From Morchella semilibera (Eukaryota > Ascomycota > Pezizomycetes > Pezizales > Morchellaceae): DNA of 64,000 bases. How positions within the stretch are numbered: the stretch's first letter is position 1; every line of letters starts with the position of its first letter. The DNA is taken from positions 5,019,613 to 5,083,612 of the forward strand of contig CM018603.1 in NCBI GenBank assembly GCA_009192285.1, written 5' to 3'. A program made the position numbers and the translations under genes. Shown one piece after another: positions 40,452-53,041 of the stretch. A model generated the notes under the pieces. It ran no database searches, was not told the DNA's origin, and worked only from the letters and a program-made list of their open reading frames with translations.

Positions 40452-43009
40452 TCGTAGATTACGGCTTGTCTCCTTGACCGGAGAGGGTTGTTTGGTGGTG
40501 TTGTGCCGATAGCCCTGCGCCAGCGAAAAATATCCAGGTGACATGGGCTCGGTGCACCCGGAGGGAACTTTCGTATAGAACTATTCGAAAGTTTGTTTCG
40601 TCAATTCTGCCTAGACAAACGCACCCCGCAGACAGAAGTTAGTCGAAAATTTTTTAAGGAGCAAAAAAAAAAAAAAAAAAATACCAGGAGAGTCCCGGGG
40701 TGGAAGCGCAAGAGAACCTTACACGTCCCATAGGCCACGACTGCGATCCATTTGTCCATGCCCCAACTCCGCTGCCTTCCCGCTTCACATTGAATAATTC
40801 CACTGCCTCATCCCCTGCGCCGGCCGGCAAGAGAAGCAGGTGAGAAATGGGTTACCCCCTTTCCTGTGCCCTCTCTACCGCTTCCCTATTGCAGCATCTC
40901 ACCCGGCCGGCGGAGGATAAACGACAGATGAACCAAAGAGCTGGCTACCGTGAAGCGTTGACGTGCGGAACAACTGATCTCCTAAACGATCGTAGGTCGT
41001 CGTACATTAGCATAACCAGCCCATCCCCAGTTCCTCATAGGCCAGATATAAGATGCTCACCAATCATAAAGTGCCCCTCATCATAGATCCCCACCGCTTC
41101 CCCAATCCCCTGCCCGATCCACACCCCCCTGCATATCACCGGTAGGCGAGGTGCACATCGCCCAGTCCGGAGCTAGGGCAGTAGGTATAGTCCGCGCGGG
41201 GCCGCTTCGACACTAATGGATCGGAAATTAAACGTGCCCCCACACGTCCAACTCTATTTCCCCGCTTCCCCGCACGGTCGCACACGCATCCATCCGAGCC
41301 GATGAGCCGCTTCGTCAGAGGGCGATTCGGTTGAATGCTTGGCCTGTAAGTAATGTTTAGCCTTGCTAAAAATAATCGTTTAAAGGAGACAAGAGCAATA
41401 CTCGCATCTCTGCTGTTCTCTTGTCGTGTTGTTTGTGCTTTGCTCTCCCTCGGGCGATGGTGGTTTATGGGCGGGGAGTTGCCTTTGTTGTCTTTGCTGC
41501 AGCAACTCGTTATTACGTCACTCATGCTAATTAAGCATCTGCACGCACTCCCACCACATCAGACGGAAGAAGTTGCAGCACCAAAATACACTCAACGACT
41601 AAAGCTTCCCCTAACGCATTCTCGGTCACATTGTAGTGCTCGCCGAAAGTTCCGGCTTCGTGTCCGGTCTCGGTTCCCCACCCTGGAGGAAAGGTCTCGG
41701 ATGAAAGCAGGAACTTCTGGGTCTGTAAAACTTCCCTCTACTCCCGGGCTAGTGATTCTGATCGTCCTGTCGCCCCGCACTAATTAAACACGATTAGGCT
41801 AGACTCGCGCCGCCTAGTACGGCGCCTTTACGGTATTTTTCGCCACGATCATGAATGGTCTGAAATAAAAAAAAAAAAAAAAAAAAAAGAGGAATGAAAC
41901 CCAACCAATCTGGCTACTCCATATCGTTGTTCTCGGCTGCAGTAGTACCAGTCTTGGTGACCGCTGGAAGATCGCGCCGTCGACCGGATGTCCCTTGGCG
42001 CCTGTGTCGCTTCACATCTCGCGGCCCACCTGCGCTCAAGCTTGGATGGTCGGGGCGGGAAGGGACTTCGACTTGGCGCCGCAAGCTTCGAGTACGGACT
42101 CCGTAATGCGTGGAGAGGCGGCAGTGAGTATTGGTTGTGGCGCGGCGCCAGCTAGGTTCCATCGGCCGGGCATGATATATAAACGAGGAAAGGATAGGCG
42201 TGAATGTTGCTGTTGGCCCAGCGGCGAGTGACATATGCGGCAGGTACGAAAGTTGTAGGTCGGCAATGCATTGGGTAGTTCTTCATGGCCTGTGGATGTT
42301 GGCTAATGGTATAGTCTAGGTTGGAACCAGGTCAAGATGCTACCGGCGATGTGGGGGTGCTGGCACGAAGGGAGAGGAACAAGATACGGGCGTATCGGGG
42401 GCTGCAATCTTTACCTCTTTATGGGAAAAGTAGGGCAGGCATTTTTCGTTTTCTTATTATCTCTCGATAACATTCTGGAATGGCGGGGTACGTATTTTCA
42501 CCGATAACATCTTTTCATACACCGCTTCTTTCAACATGACATACTTACCTCCATGCTCTTTGCTTGCAGCTATCTTCTTATACTAAGAATCTTGACAGAC
42601 ACAGGCCATACTCGACATAGCACCTACGACTCAACTCTCCTACGTTACCTCCGAACCTTCCTCCACCGATGAAGGGCACTATCTCCGTCCCCTTGTGTCG
42701 TCAACCCTGGAGGAAAGGATGGAGGTGGATACCAGAGGCGAGGGTTATTTGCTCCGCCCAAAAGAGATATGTTCAGAATATCTCAAGCCGAATGCTACCC
42801 CCTGCAGTGGTGTCTACGCCTGGAAGATACCTTTCCTCAATAACTTTCTATGCATGCTAAACGCCAGCAGACCCCACCGCCTACCGTGCTCGCGGCAACC
42901 GCAGCCCAGAGAATGCCCAAACCTGCACCACCGGCGCTCACCGGGCCCCCACCGATAAAGCACCACCTCCGCCCTCCCTCTTCCACCACCAAACAACACC
43001 TACTCCACC
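40452..43009. other. no convincingly supported gene
   Basis: Open frames up to 144 codons overlap on opposite strands (41353-41787 plus, 41136-41525 minus, 41894-42234) with no domain or splice support. Long A runs lie at about 40662-40681 and 41866-41888, possible tails of decayed retroposons. TATATAAA occurs at about 42176 but is far from the next gene. Confidence 0.35.
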
Positions 43010-43531
43010 ATGTCCGGGCCATCAAACACGTCCGCCCGCCTCACTACCCTGCAAAGCGACCTGGCCACCACTACGGCTGCGCTCCCCGTCTGCCACGAGA
43101 GTATCTTCAACATAGAACAGAAAATCTCTGTCCTCTATTACACCCGCGCGTGCGAGGAGGGGAGGGACGTGGATAGGCTTGCCAACTCGATCGGGCATCT
43201 CAAGCATTACCGCAGGGCCATACTGGTCATGCTACAGCGGGTGGGGAGGAGGTATTTAGATCTCAAGGCGGAGATCGAGCATGTTAGGGGGATGGAGGGG
43301 TTGGGTGGCGGGATTGGAGCTGGGTGGGCGGAGGAGGAGAGAGTTCAGGGGATTGAGAAAGAGGAGGAGGATGGGGAGGGGGAGGAAGGAGAGAAGGAAG
43401 TGAATGGGATCTCGCATGGTATGTGCTTGATTGGGTTGCATATACTGGGCTGTGCTAACTGTGGAGTAGATCGAAAGGAGGAATCGGGGGCTGGTCATAG
43501 GGCTGGAGGCCGAGATGGGGACAGTGAGTAG
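43010..43531 (+). CDS. array gene 1: small helix-rich protein, two exons
   Basis: Predicted as exons 43010-43418 and 43470-43531 (156 residues). The 51-nt intron has donor GTATGT, branch GTGCTAAC and acceptor GTAG, in phase 1 after codon 136. The intron is a multiple of 3 without a stop, so an unspliced frame also reads through; its place is supported by the same phase-1 position in the array genes at 45443, 49949 and 54997, and probably 52363. Residues ~8-35 form a Ser/Thr-rich helix and ~60-92 a basic helix (SIGHLKHYRRAILVMLQRVGRRYLDLKAEIE). Then comes a Gly/Glu-rich acidic tail (EKEEEDGEGEEGEKE). No signal or membrane segment. The function is unknown. Confidence 0.62.
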   Translation: MSGPSNTSARLTTLQSDLATTTAALPVCHESIFNIEQKISVLYYTRACEEGRDVDRLANSIGHLKHYRRAILVMLQRVGRRYLDLKAEIEHVRGMEGLGGGIGAGWAEEERVQGIEKEEEDGEGEEGEKEVNGISHGMCLIGLHILGCANCGVDRKEESGAGHRAGGRDGDSE

Positions 43532-45442
43532 CCATGAGGGGCGGCCACAGGGGCTAGGATATGCGTGGATTGCTACTCCCGTGCAGCGCTGAGCCCTGGC
43601 AAGAGGGGAAACTGTGAACATGAGGCGGTCGTAGTACTGCAGTAACTGAAAGTTAGGAAACAATTAAAGACCCTCTACTTCACTAGAGAGTCCAAAATGT
43701 GATAATTCGTTGATTAGACAGGTTACCGGTCCCGGACTGTGCCTTATTTCGAGCGTTACGAGGTGTGGGGACTGTTTCAAGCTTATGTGGTGGACATGCG
43801 GTGGATGGGTCTTGCAGAAGGCTTTGCCAGGAGCTTGATTTCGAGGTGTCTTTTTACGCTAGGTGAAGGGGCGGCCAAGGCTGCATCACCTCATCTCGAG
43901 ATATCTTACGTACCGTTTACTCATATATTCGCAAAGCTGTTGGAAACTAATATTATGGAACACTGGCACTGAAGGCCTAGCAATAAAGACCAAAAGGACT
44001 CTCCACGTGCCAAAAATTCGCATTCGTGCCTGGCAGTAATTAGAATAAGATTTCCCACAACGATAAAATTAACTATGGACTTCATTCTTGGGCCTCGGAT
44101 GTTACTCTCCCCTGATGGTCACCTCGCCATATTCGGGCACCAGGAGATCTAGTCCTCAGGAAGAAATGCGGGATTCAAGAAATATTGGACTCCAGTTGAA
44201 TATAGGGCCCAGGGGAATACCACGAACAGCGATATACAAGACTCTAAATACTTAGCCTCTGTTGGGTAGGGAGCATTAGGTAAAGATGCTCATCGGTGTT
44301 TTGGTGTAGATAAGCTCAAGTCGTCCAGTGTAGTTAAAGAAAGGAGAGGAGAAAGGAGATAAAAAGCAAACACAATCCGCGCTCAAACACCTATTCTCCG
44401 TGGCAGGTGTCCGATGCTTGACACCTATGAATAATAAGAAGACTGTAGACATTGTGGCCTGATTGATACACGCACATACCAACATAATTCATTTCATACT
44501 GCTAAATTAGAATGTAAGGGTATAGATATATTTCCACAGTTGTGCATGTATACCTGCTCTGACGCCATTCACCGGCGTGACCCATACCACGGATGTCTAC
44601 TCAATTGGCATCCAATTTGTTGAACCGTATTTTTCTAGCGGATGTTCAACATACAGCTGGCCCATTCGGCGGGTACTCACACCAGTGATGGATTACTATG
44701 CACAAGAAAATGTTTCTGAGCGCCTGAGGATGATGGGTGTAGGTCTAATTGGCATACAAGCCTTATTGAACTTTCGATAGCGGGATCAATCAGGCTGAGG
44801 TCAACCTCCCTGTCTCTCTTTAGGAGACCCAGTTGCGGGTGCTTCGACACCCGGGACGTAGAACAGTATTTATGAAAACTTTCCAGAATATTCTTTTATT
44901 TATTTAGACTTCATAAACTACTCCAGATTCCCTTCTGTGGGTTGGGGGGGGGGGAATCAAGAAACAGAGATACCTATTTGCAACCCCGAGTCGTACCCGC
45001 TACTTAGACCCATTGGTTCAGTTGGTATACGTTAAAAGTAAATGCCTAACGAATCAGCCGCGTCCGGTGTTCGGGTCTCAAAACTGTGGTTATGGAAGTC
45101 TGAAAAGCGTAGTTGATACCGACGAGATCCCCGAGATCCCCGAAACACGTGTCTTTATAGTTACCCAGGGTTGGCATGGTGTTTACCAGATCCGGGAGAG
45201 GTGGCTGTCTAGGTATCATGCAGTGCCCCCGACCGTCCTTGGCACAGCGGTACTTAATCAAAGACTTTACCCAAGTAGCCACAACACACCGTTACACAGG
45301 GATCCTACCAGTTGCACAACCTAACTGATAAATTTAAAGCATTCCATCAGGCAAGTGAACATCTAGGCTTTTAACGAAAATAATTTATACCTATACCCTG
45401 GCCCAGAATTCCCCTTTTTCTACTACTTCCTACTAACAACCT
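43532..45442. other. intergenic between array genes 1 and 2
   Basis: Short frames at 43739-43972 and 45013-45324 have no support. A G10 run lies at about 44945. Nothing else recognised. Confidence 0.35.
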
Positions 45443-45991
45443 ATGATAGATATGGCCTCTACAAACAATAATGTTGCGAGCACTACCGCTCCAATGTCAA
45501 CCTACATACGCTTCCTCAATGACGACATATCCACCCTCAGCAGGTCTCTTGTCCATAGCGAGCGTCGTCATTTCGCCGCTCTTGAGGCCCGCTTCAATGT
45601 CCACGCCTCAATGTCGAGAGTTCATGCTCGCCTTGCTGAGCTGAAGTATGACTACGTCACGAAATCCACGCCCCTAGGAGATGAAGCAGCTGAAGATGTG
45701 CATACCTCTCTCAGACACCTTGCTCGGCTTAGATCTATCGCATATAGTGTCGAGCAGAGCATGCAGAAGACTGGGCTCACCTGTCAGGACATTAGGTGGG
45801 ACATTGCTGAGGCTGAGGATGAGATCGAAAAAGACGACGAGAATAATGCATCACCTGAGATCGCTAAACGTTATAGCAATTATCGTAGGTATTCTCTTTG
45901 CTATACTCTGCGACCAAGCTAATAACCTGAAACAGTTAGCGTCGCTGCGTTGGTTGCCAGAATGCGCATGCCAGCTCCACCAGCCACCTAA
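45443..45991 (+). CDS. array gene 2: small helix-rich protein, two exons
   Basis: Exon 1 is 45443-45884 and exon 2 is 45936-45991 (165 residues; a second ATG at 45452 is also possible). The 51-nt intron has donor GTAGGT, a GCTAATA-type branch and acceptor AACAG, phase 1, after codon 147. Residues ~18-75 form a helix (STYIRFLNDDISTLSRSLVHSERRHF..), then comes a hinge (KSTPLGDE), then a second helix (DVHTSLRHLARLRSIAYSVEQSM) and an acidic helix (DIRWDIAEAEDEIEKDDEN). The helix-hinge-helix-acidic order and intron are shared with its neighbours. If the intron is retained the protein ends at 45922. Soluble, with no signal peptide. Function unknown. Confidence 0.62.
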
Positions 45992-45999
45992 CCAACATT

Positions 46000-47037
46000 A
46001 CCACCTGAGGCGCAGCATGTTCATCAAAGGTCCTGTCTGCAAGTTTGGGGGGGGGTGGATAGGGCATATGGTCTTTTATCCTGTATCTAAACGCAGTAAT
46101 GGACTTGTGAACGAAATCTGGTGTAGAGTGTTCGAAGTTTACACTGCCTAAGAGTTGCGTTCTTGTGAGCTAGATGATAGGCAATATCCTTCTGTGGTGA
46201 TATATTCTCTCGCCACTGGGCTAAAGTATGCGGGTCCTAACACAAGATGTAAACCATTCGCCACAGGCAATATTATTTGCACAGTCACCCAGCACCATGG
46301 TCAGCACCAGTAGGCCGCCGATTCTTGGTGGGCCATTCTCTTCTCCTAGTATATCGTGATTTTATATAGTGGCGGTATCACTGGAGCTCGCAAGCTTTAG
46401 CGCATTGTTCTTGTGAAATCAACACTTGCATCGTTTACTAGACTAGGTTCTAGTGTGAACTGGGGGGTTTCTTATTGGTGTATGTGTCTTCAAGATCTGC
46501 TATATGTGTCTTAAAGTGTCCGCAAGTGAATAACCCAATACAGACAGGACAAAGATTACGCCCTGTTTCGCCGGCACGTTTTTCTCCATGGTTTCAGTGA
46601 AATTTGATTCCCCCAGCCTCTTATAAATTAACTCTAGTCCCTAATGATTGACCCCGTGGTTCTATTTTAATTTGTGGCTTTTCCTGGCTCTACAAACAAG
46701 CAAAGTAGCATAACCTGTCAAGTTCTACAAATAGCAAATACAGTGGACATTGTAGTCTAGCTACCAGTAATCAATGAAGAATACCTAGATTTTGGCAAGT
46801 AGATATTCTTACCCCTTGTATATCCCTCATGGGCCTTATAATCTAGCTATAGATTGCATAAGATTATTAGGGGTGTTCGTCCGGGAATGCACCACCCACC
46901 TTTCGGGAGGTTGCGCTCCGCCGCCTGTTGCAACATAAAAGCAACCTTTACCTCCCATCCCTACTTATCCCCTACCTATCACATGCTGATTATCAACAAC
47001 CATTTTAACTCGACCTACATTTTTCTCGATCAGAAAG
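46000..47037. other. intergenic between array genes 2 and 3
   Basis: No supported frame. CT-rich sequence (46941-46985) precedes the next ATG and is probably its leader. Confidence 0.4.
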
Positions 47038-47421
47038 ATGTCTCAAACCACTTCCACTGATCCCCGCCTCCAATCTCTCCACAGAAATCTCCAATTCTTC
47101 CAAGACGCTGTCGATATGATCCAGCAGACGCTCAACGCAAACAACAGGGATATCTATGGTCTGGAAGGGGAGCTTATTGCCCAACGCTGGATCGTCAGTA
47201 CACTTCGTCTCGAGACCACCAGCAGCAGCACACACCGTACCGAACTATCCGATGCGGTCAGTGGTTTGGAGTTTCTCCTCTGTGAAATCGCTGCGTGCCA
47301 TCGTGATAATCATTGGTTGGGCTTCCGCCATTGTGAGCAGAGGGAACGCGTCGAGGAGGTGCAGCAAGCTATCCATGAGATGGAGGAGATCATTGAACAG
47401 GAGGGTGGTCACGAAAAGTAA
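47038..47421 (+). CDS. array gene 3: small helix-rich protein
   Basis: A 127-residue protein from ATG 47038. The N-terminal helix (LQSLHRNLQFFQDAVDMIQQTLNANNRDIYGLEGELI, residues ~11-48) is strongly coiled-coil-like. A Ser/Thr-rich hinge (ETTSSSTHRTE) follows, then a second helix and an acidic end (VEEVQQAIHEMEEIIEQEGGHEK). An alternative spliced C-terminus is possible: GTAATA at 47418 overlaps the stop region and an acceptor GAACAG lies at about 47470. The other array genes have an intron near this same codon. Soluble; function unknown. Confidence 0.65.
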   Translation: MSQTTSTDPRLQSLHRNLQFFQDAVDMIQQTLNANNRDIYGLEGELIAQRWIVSTLRLETTSSSTHRTELSDAVSGLEFLLCEIAACHRDNHWLGFRHCEQRERVEEVQQAIHEMEEIIEQEGGHEK

Positions 47422-48431
47422 TAGTTCAAGTCGCATGGTCAGTTACTGATCCCTCACAAGTTGATTCCTGAACAGATGGCTGATAAGTGAAACACAGAAA
47501 ACCGGAACGGCTCCTCGGTTACAACTGGCTTACGCGATGAGAGGTGGAGAAAAAAGAACATATTAACGCAAAACCACTTCTGAACTCACATAACAGTTTA
47601 AGATGTCACTATGGAAGCTCGTTATTTCAAATGGGCTTGGGGGCAACTATTTGTACGAGAGATGGGGCTAAATCATAATATTCATGTAAAGTTGAGAGGG
47701 CATGAGTAAGATAAATACAGGATTCACATCATTTCTCTGAGGCATTGGGGTGGACCTCCCGATCAAGTTATCGTGGCTTAGGTAAGAGGTTTCTGCCACC
47801 ACCTCTGCGTTGCAACAGCGTTTCCCCACACACTTGGTGATGACTGTTCTCGCCACGAGTACGGAGGATTTCCCTGCGAATGTCCTCACCCCATGACATA
47901 AATATATAGATATCCAAGATGGTGCCAGAAAATATATAAAATTCTTTCATATATACTAACGGTTAGGAGGTAATCAATAAATGATTTTTTATAATGTCGT
48001 CGCGTGGGCCGGAATATTCCCCTATTAGAGAGTTCTTAGTTCATGCTTCCCTTTTGCTGGTACCGGTGCGTCAGTACCTTTCTATCAAAAAAAAGGGGGG
48101 GCTAATTGGGGAGATTGAGAGGGATATAAAGGGGGGAGAGGAAATATTTCTGTCTGTGGCAGTTGGGGGAGGCAACTGTACACTCATGAGGTTTGATATG
48201 TGTATTGGCCCCTTGTATTCTTGCAGCGTATAAGATATTATTTCTGGTATCTGCTTGGATACGTGAGGTATATAATCCAGGCGGGTTTCCGGAAGTAACT
48301 AGGGTACCCATGGACGAGCGTTTGTTGTGCGGCCCGCCCGCAGGGCCTCAGGGGGAGTAATCCACTGAGGGAAGGAGAAACGCGGCTCCCCCGGGTGTGG
48401 TGATCATTGGTAAAAGCTAAATTACGAAAGC
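47422..48431. other. intergenic, no gene seen
   Basis: Short overlapping frames on both strands only (47668-48233). No repeat recognised before the MITE fragment at 48432. Confidence 0.35.
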
Positions 48432-48585
48432 CTGGGTTCCCTATAGTACATATTTGTATCACTTCCATGCCATATCGTACCCACTGCGATGTGCTCAGGC
48501 GGTTATTGAACTGCCAGATATTTTGGAGACTCCTTCTAGTAACAACTATAGCATATCATGCTGTAATCAAACGATATCCTTTCTT
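48432..48585 (+). mobile_element. hAT-type MITE, family H fragment
   Basis: Begins CTGGGTTCCCTATAGTACAT and continues CACTTCCATGCCATATCGTACCCACTGCGATGTGCTCAGGCGG.. in register with family H (59434 onward). No right terminus or duplication is found, so the copy is truncated. The open frame crossing it is incidental. Confidence 0.6.
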
Positions 48586-49948
48586 CCTTCCAAGGGGCCC
48601 AAGAGAGGAGAAGAAAGTACCATTACAACCATCCTTCACCACTCAACCTTGGTGGGTATCATATAGGATAGTCCAAGGGCATATAAAGGGTTTCTCTGGA
48701 CGCTTGATTGTTACTCTTCAGAGGGCGATGGCCCTGCTGTTTCATGGGGCTTCTTGCAATGGGTGGCATAGGGTTGGGGTGGCTACATAGGATAACGAAT
48801 CCTTTCGAGTTAGGGTCCCGCCTCCGGCATACTTGACATGTTTTACTAAATCCATTCGATTAAAGGTGCTACTTAATCCCCACCCTGGGTCAGTCGCTAA
48901 AGCAGAGTCATTGTGCGTTTGTCATCCTCGATTGGTATTAGGAATGAACCATTATGTCTAGCAATACGTGGAGATTCCGGTAGACCAATCGATGGAGCCC
49001 CAAGAGGCATGGGATGTAGAAGTGGTTGGTCTCTGGCCTCGAGGTACAGCTCTCTATCAGGGCGATTATTGAGATGGCTCCTGCGTCACCATACCTCGCT
49101 ATACTCTGGCGACTCTCCTATCCAACCGGATAAACCGACCACGCCCGCCCACTGGTTCGAGTTCAGTATAGTAAACTGTCCGCGCAAGCTGGCAGCCAAC
49201 ACTTATTTGTCAAATGGTATAGCCCCTGGATTCACGCCGCCCACCATGAATTCCCTTGCCTTTCCGAGCTATGTTTATGGATCTTATAAAGGTGTAGCCT
49301 GCTCCACAGGGAACCTGTGAAGGAGGACGCACAACCCACCCGGCCACCGGAAAGCAAGTTGTATACAAGTTAGTGCATTCTCGTATCGTTCGAAGAACAG
49401 AAAACCTAATGTTTTGTGTAATAGGAGAGAGGGGCTGTCTGATAGATCGCGGAGGGGGCGAGGGACTAGCAAGGGTTATAGATATAGATGCAACGTGCCC
49501 TTTTTAACAGCTACAGTTTGACTACATATGAAACCGCTGGCAAAGTGACCGCGGATTACCTGCTGGATGTAGGCGTATCTATGACATATGGGGGTACCGT
49601 ATTTGAGTTCAACGCTCTACCTAATATATCGTGCTGGAATGGCCAACACTCAAACCTGCACAAAGTCTTCTCGGGGGTGTGAGATGCGGGGTTACGCGAT
49701 CTCCAATTTCCGTCTCATGGCGCTAGTGCCTGAGTTTTAACATTTTCCGGCTACCATCCCATTCTATGACCATCTGCCTTAAGAATCCATTTTCACAAAT
49801 ATATACCTGCTCAACCGTTACTACCCTCCCACATCACATATCACTCCTCAATTCTAAGTAGGGCACATAAGAAACCAAAGTAGGTAGCTACCTGACGTTC
49901 TATCTTTCACCCTCGTACCACCACTAACCAGCGACACCGTGTTATAGA
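48586..49948. other. intergenic before array gene 4
   Basis: The 135-codon frame at 48913-49320 has no motif or family match. Otherwise nothing recognised. Confidence 0.35.
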
Positions 49949-50473
49949 ATGTCGATCCAGCACTATAGAGGCGTTATTCAGCAACTCAACCTCACCAAGA
50001 CCGATCTCGAGTCTCACCTCCCCGGTATCTATTTGGTCATCCATACCTGTACTCGTGACAGGAATGAGATTGAGGGAAGGATCATCCTCCTTGACGCCAT
50101 CTTGAGGGCGGAGGGTTACGACCATCAGGAAGACAGTGGGCCAGTTTCTCCTGGGCTGCAGGCCCAGCTTAACCGCTTTGCCATCCTTGAAAGACGCAGG
50201 AATCGTACCGATGAGCTCAAGCGCAATACTGGGATGAAGATGAAAAAGACTCAGGAGAGAATTGCTGAGATTGAGGATGAAGTCGAAGTCTTTCAGCGTT
50301 GGATCGATGAGAAGGAAGCCGAAGAGAGGAAGGCTGCTGAAGGTAATCTACTCAATCTTGATACTTACCCATTCTTATGCTAACCCTATCGATCAGAAGC
50401 TCTCTTGGAGTCCGCCAAAGCCTCCAACCTCATGCACGACGAAATGGAGTTGGAATATGATGAGGAGGCCTAA
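49949..50473 (+). CDS. array gene 4: small helix-rich protein, two exons
   Basis: Exons 49949-50342 and 50397-50473 (156 residues). The 54-nt intron has donor GTAATC, branch GCTAAC and acceptor GATCAG, phase 1 after codon 131. Splicing extends the acidic helix (..ERKAAE | ALLESAKASNLMHDEMELEYDEEA). Residues ~1-30 form a helix. TRDRNEIEGRIILLDAILRAEGYD (~32-55) closely matches array gene 6 (TRDRANAEGM...LELAGWD), direct evidence of common descent. Then come a hinge and a very long charged coiled coil (TDELKRNTGMKMKKTQERIAEIEDEVEVFQRWIDEKEAEE). The function is unknown. Confidence 0.75.
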
Positions 50474-52362
50474 GTCGGTTGAAATTACTGCGCAGTGGTA
50501 CAAGGTGGGATCTGAACGAAATGGTGTCTGGGTATCTTTCTTCATAGTTTCTCTGTTTCCCTCGTTACCAATGTGTAGTTGAAGGTTCATGTGGTCTTGT
50601 TAGTACTGGGCTGGATAGGATTGGCTGCTCTGTAGTGAACCTTTGTTCTACCCCCCTGTAATGTCTCGATCAAGAATTGTTTCAGCTACTTCTTCTACGT
50701 CTCATGCTAAAACGACACTCCGGACCCCACGCATGTGTGACAGTGAAGATGGAGAGCTCTTGTTGTGGTCCTCCTATCTCCTTAACGGGGGTGTCCCGCG
50801 CCAGCCTAGACTGATTAACACCCTGAATCATTCACCTGGCTACCTTATATGACAACTAAAGTGCCTTTATGCACAATAGCCCCAGCCTCTCCGGGCGGCG
50901 GGCGCAGCCCAGCGACCTCAGCCCCATAATGTGTATATTGCCGTCCCCAACCCCATCACATAAAAGCACCTAAGTTGTTTCCCCCTTTCCTATTGCGCCC
51001 CGATACTGTTGGCAGTTAATCACCAGCGGCCCCAACGGTGAAGCCTTTCGTATCTTTTGGATGCTCTACAGCCACTCCGATTTTTCTTGCGCCACAACGA
51101 GCAGAACATTTCTCGCATTATGGATAACGCTTCTGGTATAGGTTCACCCACATATAATATAGCGCTGATGCCAGCCTACTAAGAATCTAACCAGGTTCTA
51201 CTACTCTAAATGGGAATCCCTCGGCTCCGAACCCACCCAGACGCCTAAACACAAGAAGCAGAGCCTGATAATAAAAGTAACGTGGGTGATATATTCACAT
51301 TTATAGGCTATTTACCCCCGAGAGTATCCATATGTAATATTTGTCCTACCAGATCCTGCCACCTAGCCCGCTAAGATATAGATGCTACATAGTCCCAAAG
51401 AACCAAATATCCTATCTCCACTATTCACTGAGAGAGAATGTTTCTAGCTTATGACAGGATACCCTTTATTAACACTCCCCGAAGAGCCCCTCCACTGACG
51501 ATTCGGGGGGGAGAAGAGATGTGGCGTACCCGCTGCTAAATTAAGCCCCCATCAATGAAAAGTCTGGGGTTAATTTATGACTGTCGGGGGATATGTCGGA
51601 GCCACTCTCCACCGACCTACTCCATATAATTTTAGGATGGTGATCCACTCTCGATGTATCACAAGGGCACTGCTGGTTATAAGCAATGGCTTTTTCTTGT
51701 CCTTTGCCGGGTCAGTACCCAGGGGTTAGTCACTGGCGATGCACACGCCCGGGGGAGAGTAAAGAGACGCGCGAATTTCTTAAGAGTAAAGCAGTACTCC
51801 ACTCCCTTGTATATGTATGCTGTGTGGCTTCCCAGGACTGTTTTTGTGTAGTTAGGCTCCTGAAGTGGCTTATAGCAGCTAATCAAACCCCCTCATTACC
51901 CCACCGCTACTATGATTATGATTGTATATTGTATGTCTCAAGTCCCTGTATCAACTTCATAACAGCTAAACTAACCAAATCACCAAAGAGTACCACAGAA
52001 CCTAGCATCTCAACCGCCCACTCAGGTATTGCCTGATTGCATGTTATAGTTCTGTGATTTAAGTTTCAATTAATATACAAGGGAAAATATGGGTACTCCA
52101 CTGTTTCATTTTCCTGGTAGTTCATTTCGGTGGGGTACTTCGACATACTATGAATCTCAATAGTTACCCAGATGGTTACCCAGACGCACATAGCAGTGTT
52201 AAGGTAGGTCAAAGTTGATTTCTCCTTCCCCCTTCCACCCTTCCTTAGCACAGAAACAAGCAAGAGCACATCCAACAACCAAAGTTCCTTATCTCCAAAA
52301 GAAAAGAATTAAAACTTCAAAGTCGATACCCTTCTCAATCTTCCCTTCACATCATCGTGGTC
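50474..52362. other. intergenic between array genes 4 and 5
   Basis: About 1.9 kb; frames at 50643-50852 and 51654-52036 are unsupported. The stretch 52215-52350 is CT/AC-rich and probably the leader of gene 5. Confidence 0.4.
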
Positions 52363-53041
52363 ATGTCTCAAGATCACATTACTCGATTGCGTGCCTGCCT
52401 CCTCAAGGAGCAGAACAAGAAGGTGGATCTCGGGGCTCGTCTCGGTATCTTTGCTGATAGGATTCAATATGTACACTTTCATCGTAACAGCCTCAATGGG
52501 TTAATCATCCAACAACATACCGCCCTTCGCGAAACAGGGTACCGTCATGGTGACCAAGTACTTACCGCTCTTCAGTCCGATCTTTTGGAAGACCTAGCAG
52601 AGATGAATGAGAACTGTCGAGAGTTAGATACCGCCGGCAGACTTGAAGATAATGATTTCAAGGATATCAAGTGGAGGATCATGGAGACAGATGAGAGAAT
52701 GGAAAGAATTAGGGAGTTGATTCAGGCTGTTGAGGAATATCAGAGGGTTAAGGGTGTGTATTAATAATAATCATCTCTCGCTTGAATTTGTTTCTGTATT
52801 GAGTGGTACTAACTTTGATAAAGTCCTCGTCCAGGCGGCTTATTCTAAAGCTAGAAAAGAGCGCCATGACAAGAGGAGGGAAGCTGCTTCTCTCCGTCGT
52901 GCCAATCGTCCTTCCTCCAGTAAAGGCCCTGGCTCCTCATCTAGTGCCCCCCCCAAAGGAGGAGGGAAGACTGGTGCGGGCCATAGCATTGGTGGCAGTC
53001 GTGCCGGTGGTGTCGGTTTCCGCTTCAATTGGAGCCACTAA
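52363..53041 (+). CDS. array gene 5: helix-rich protein with a basic Ser/Gly tail, two exons
   Basis: The ATG is at 52363 (the frame upstream opens with GTG). The proposed exons 52363-52753 and 52824-53041 give 202 residues. The intron has donor GTGTGT, a perfect TACTAAC branch and acceptor AAAG, phase 1 after codon 130, the position shared by the array. An alternative acceptor (CCAG ending 52834) would need a phase-0 donor. The exon-1 protein is helix (DHITRLRACLLKEQNKKVDLGARLG), RNSLNGLIIQQHTALRETGYRHGDQ hinge, then acidic helix (RMERIRELIQAVEEYQ). Exon 2 adds SKARKERHDKRREAASLRRA followed by a Ser/Pro/Gly-rich tail ending FRFNWSH, unlike its neighbours; it could bind nucleic acid (inference). 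Confidence 0.65.

Noticed and set aside
41136-42234. Overlapping 100-144 codon frames on both strands
   Set aside because: G+C-rich sequence open in several frames at once; no domain, no splice signals, no relation to other genes.
45013-45324. 103-codon frame before array gene 2
   Set aside because: No helical-family features, no TATA or splice support, starts at GTG.
48407-48790. 127-codon frame
   Set aside because: Begins at GTG and reads across a family H MITE fragment.
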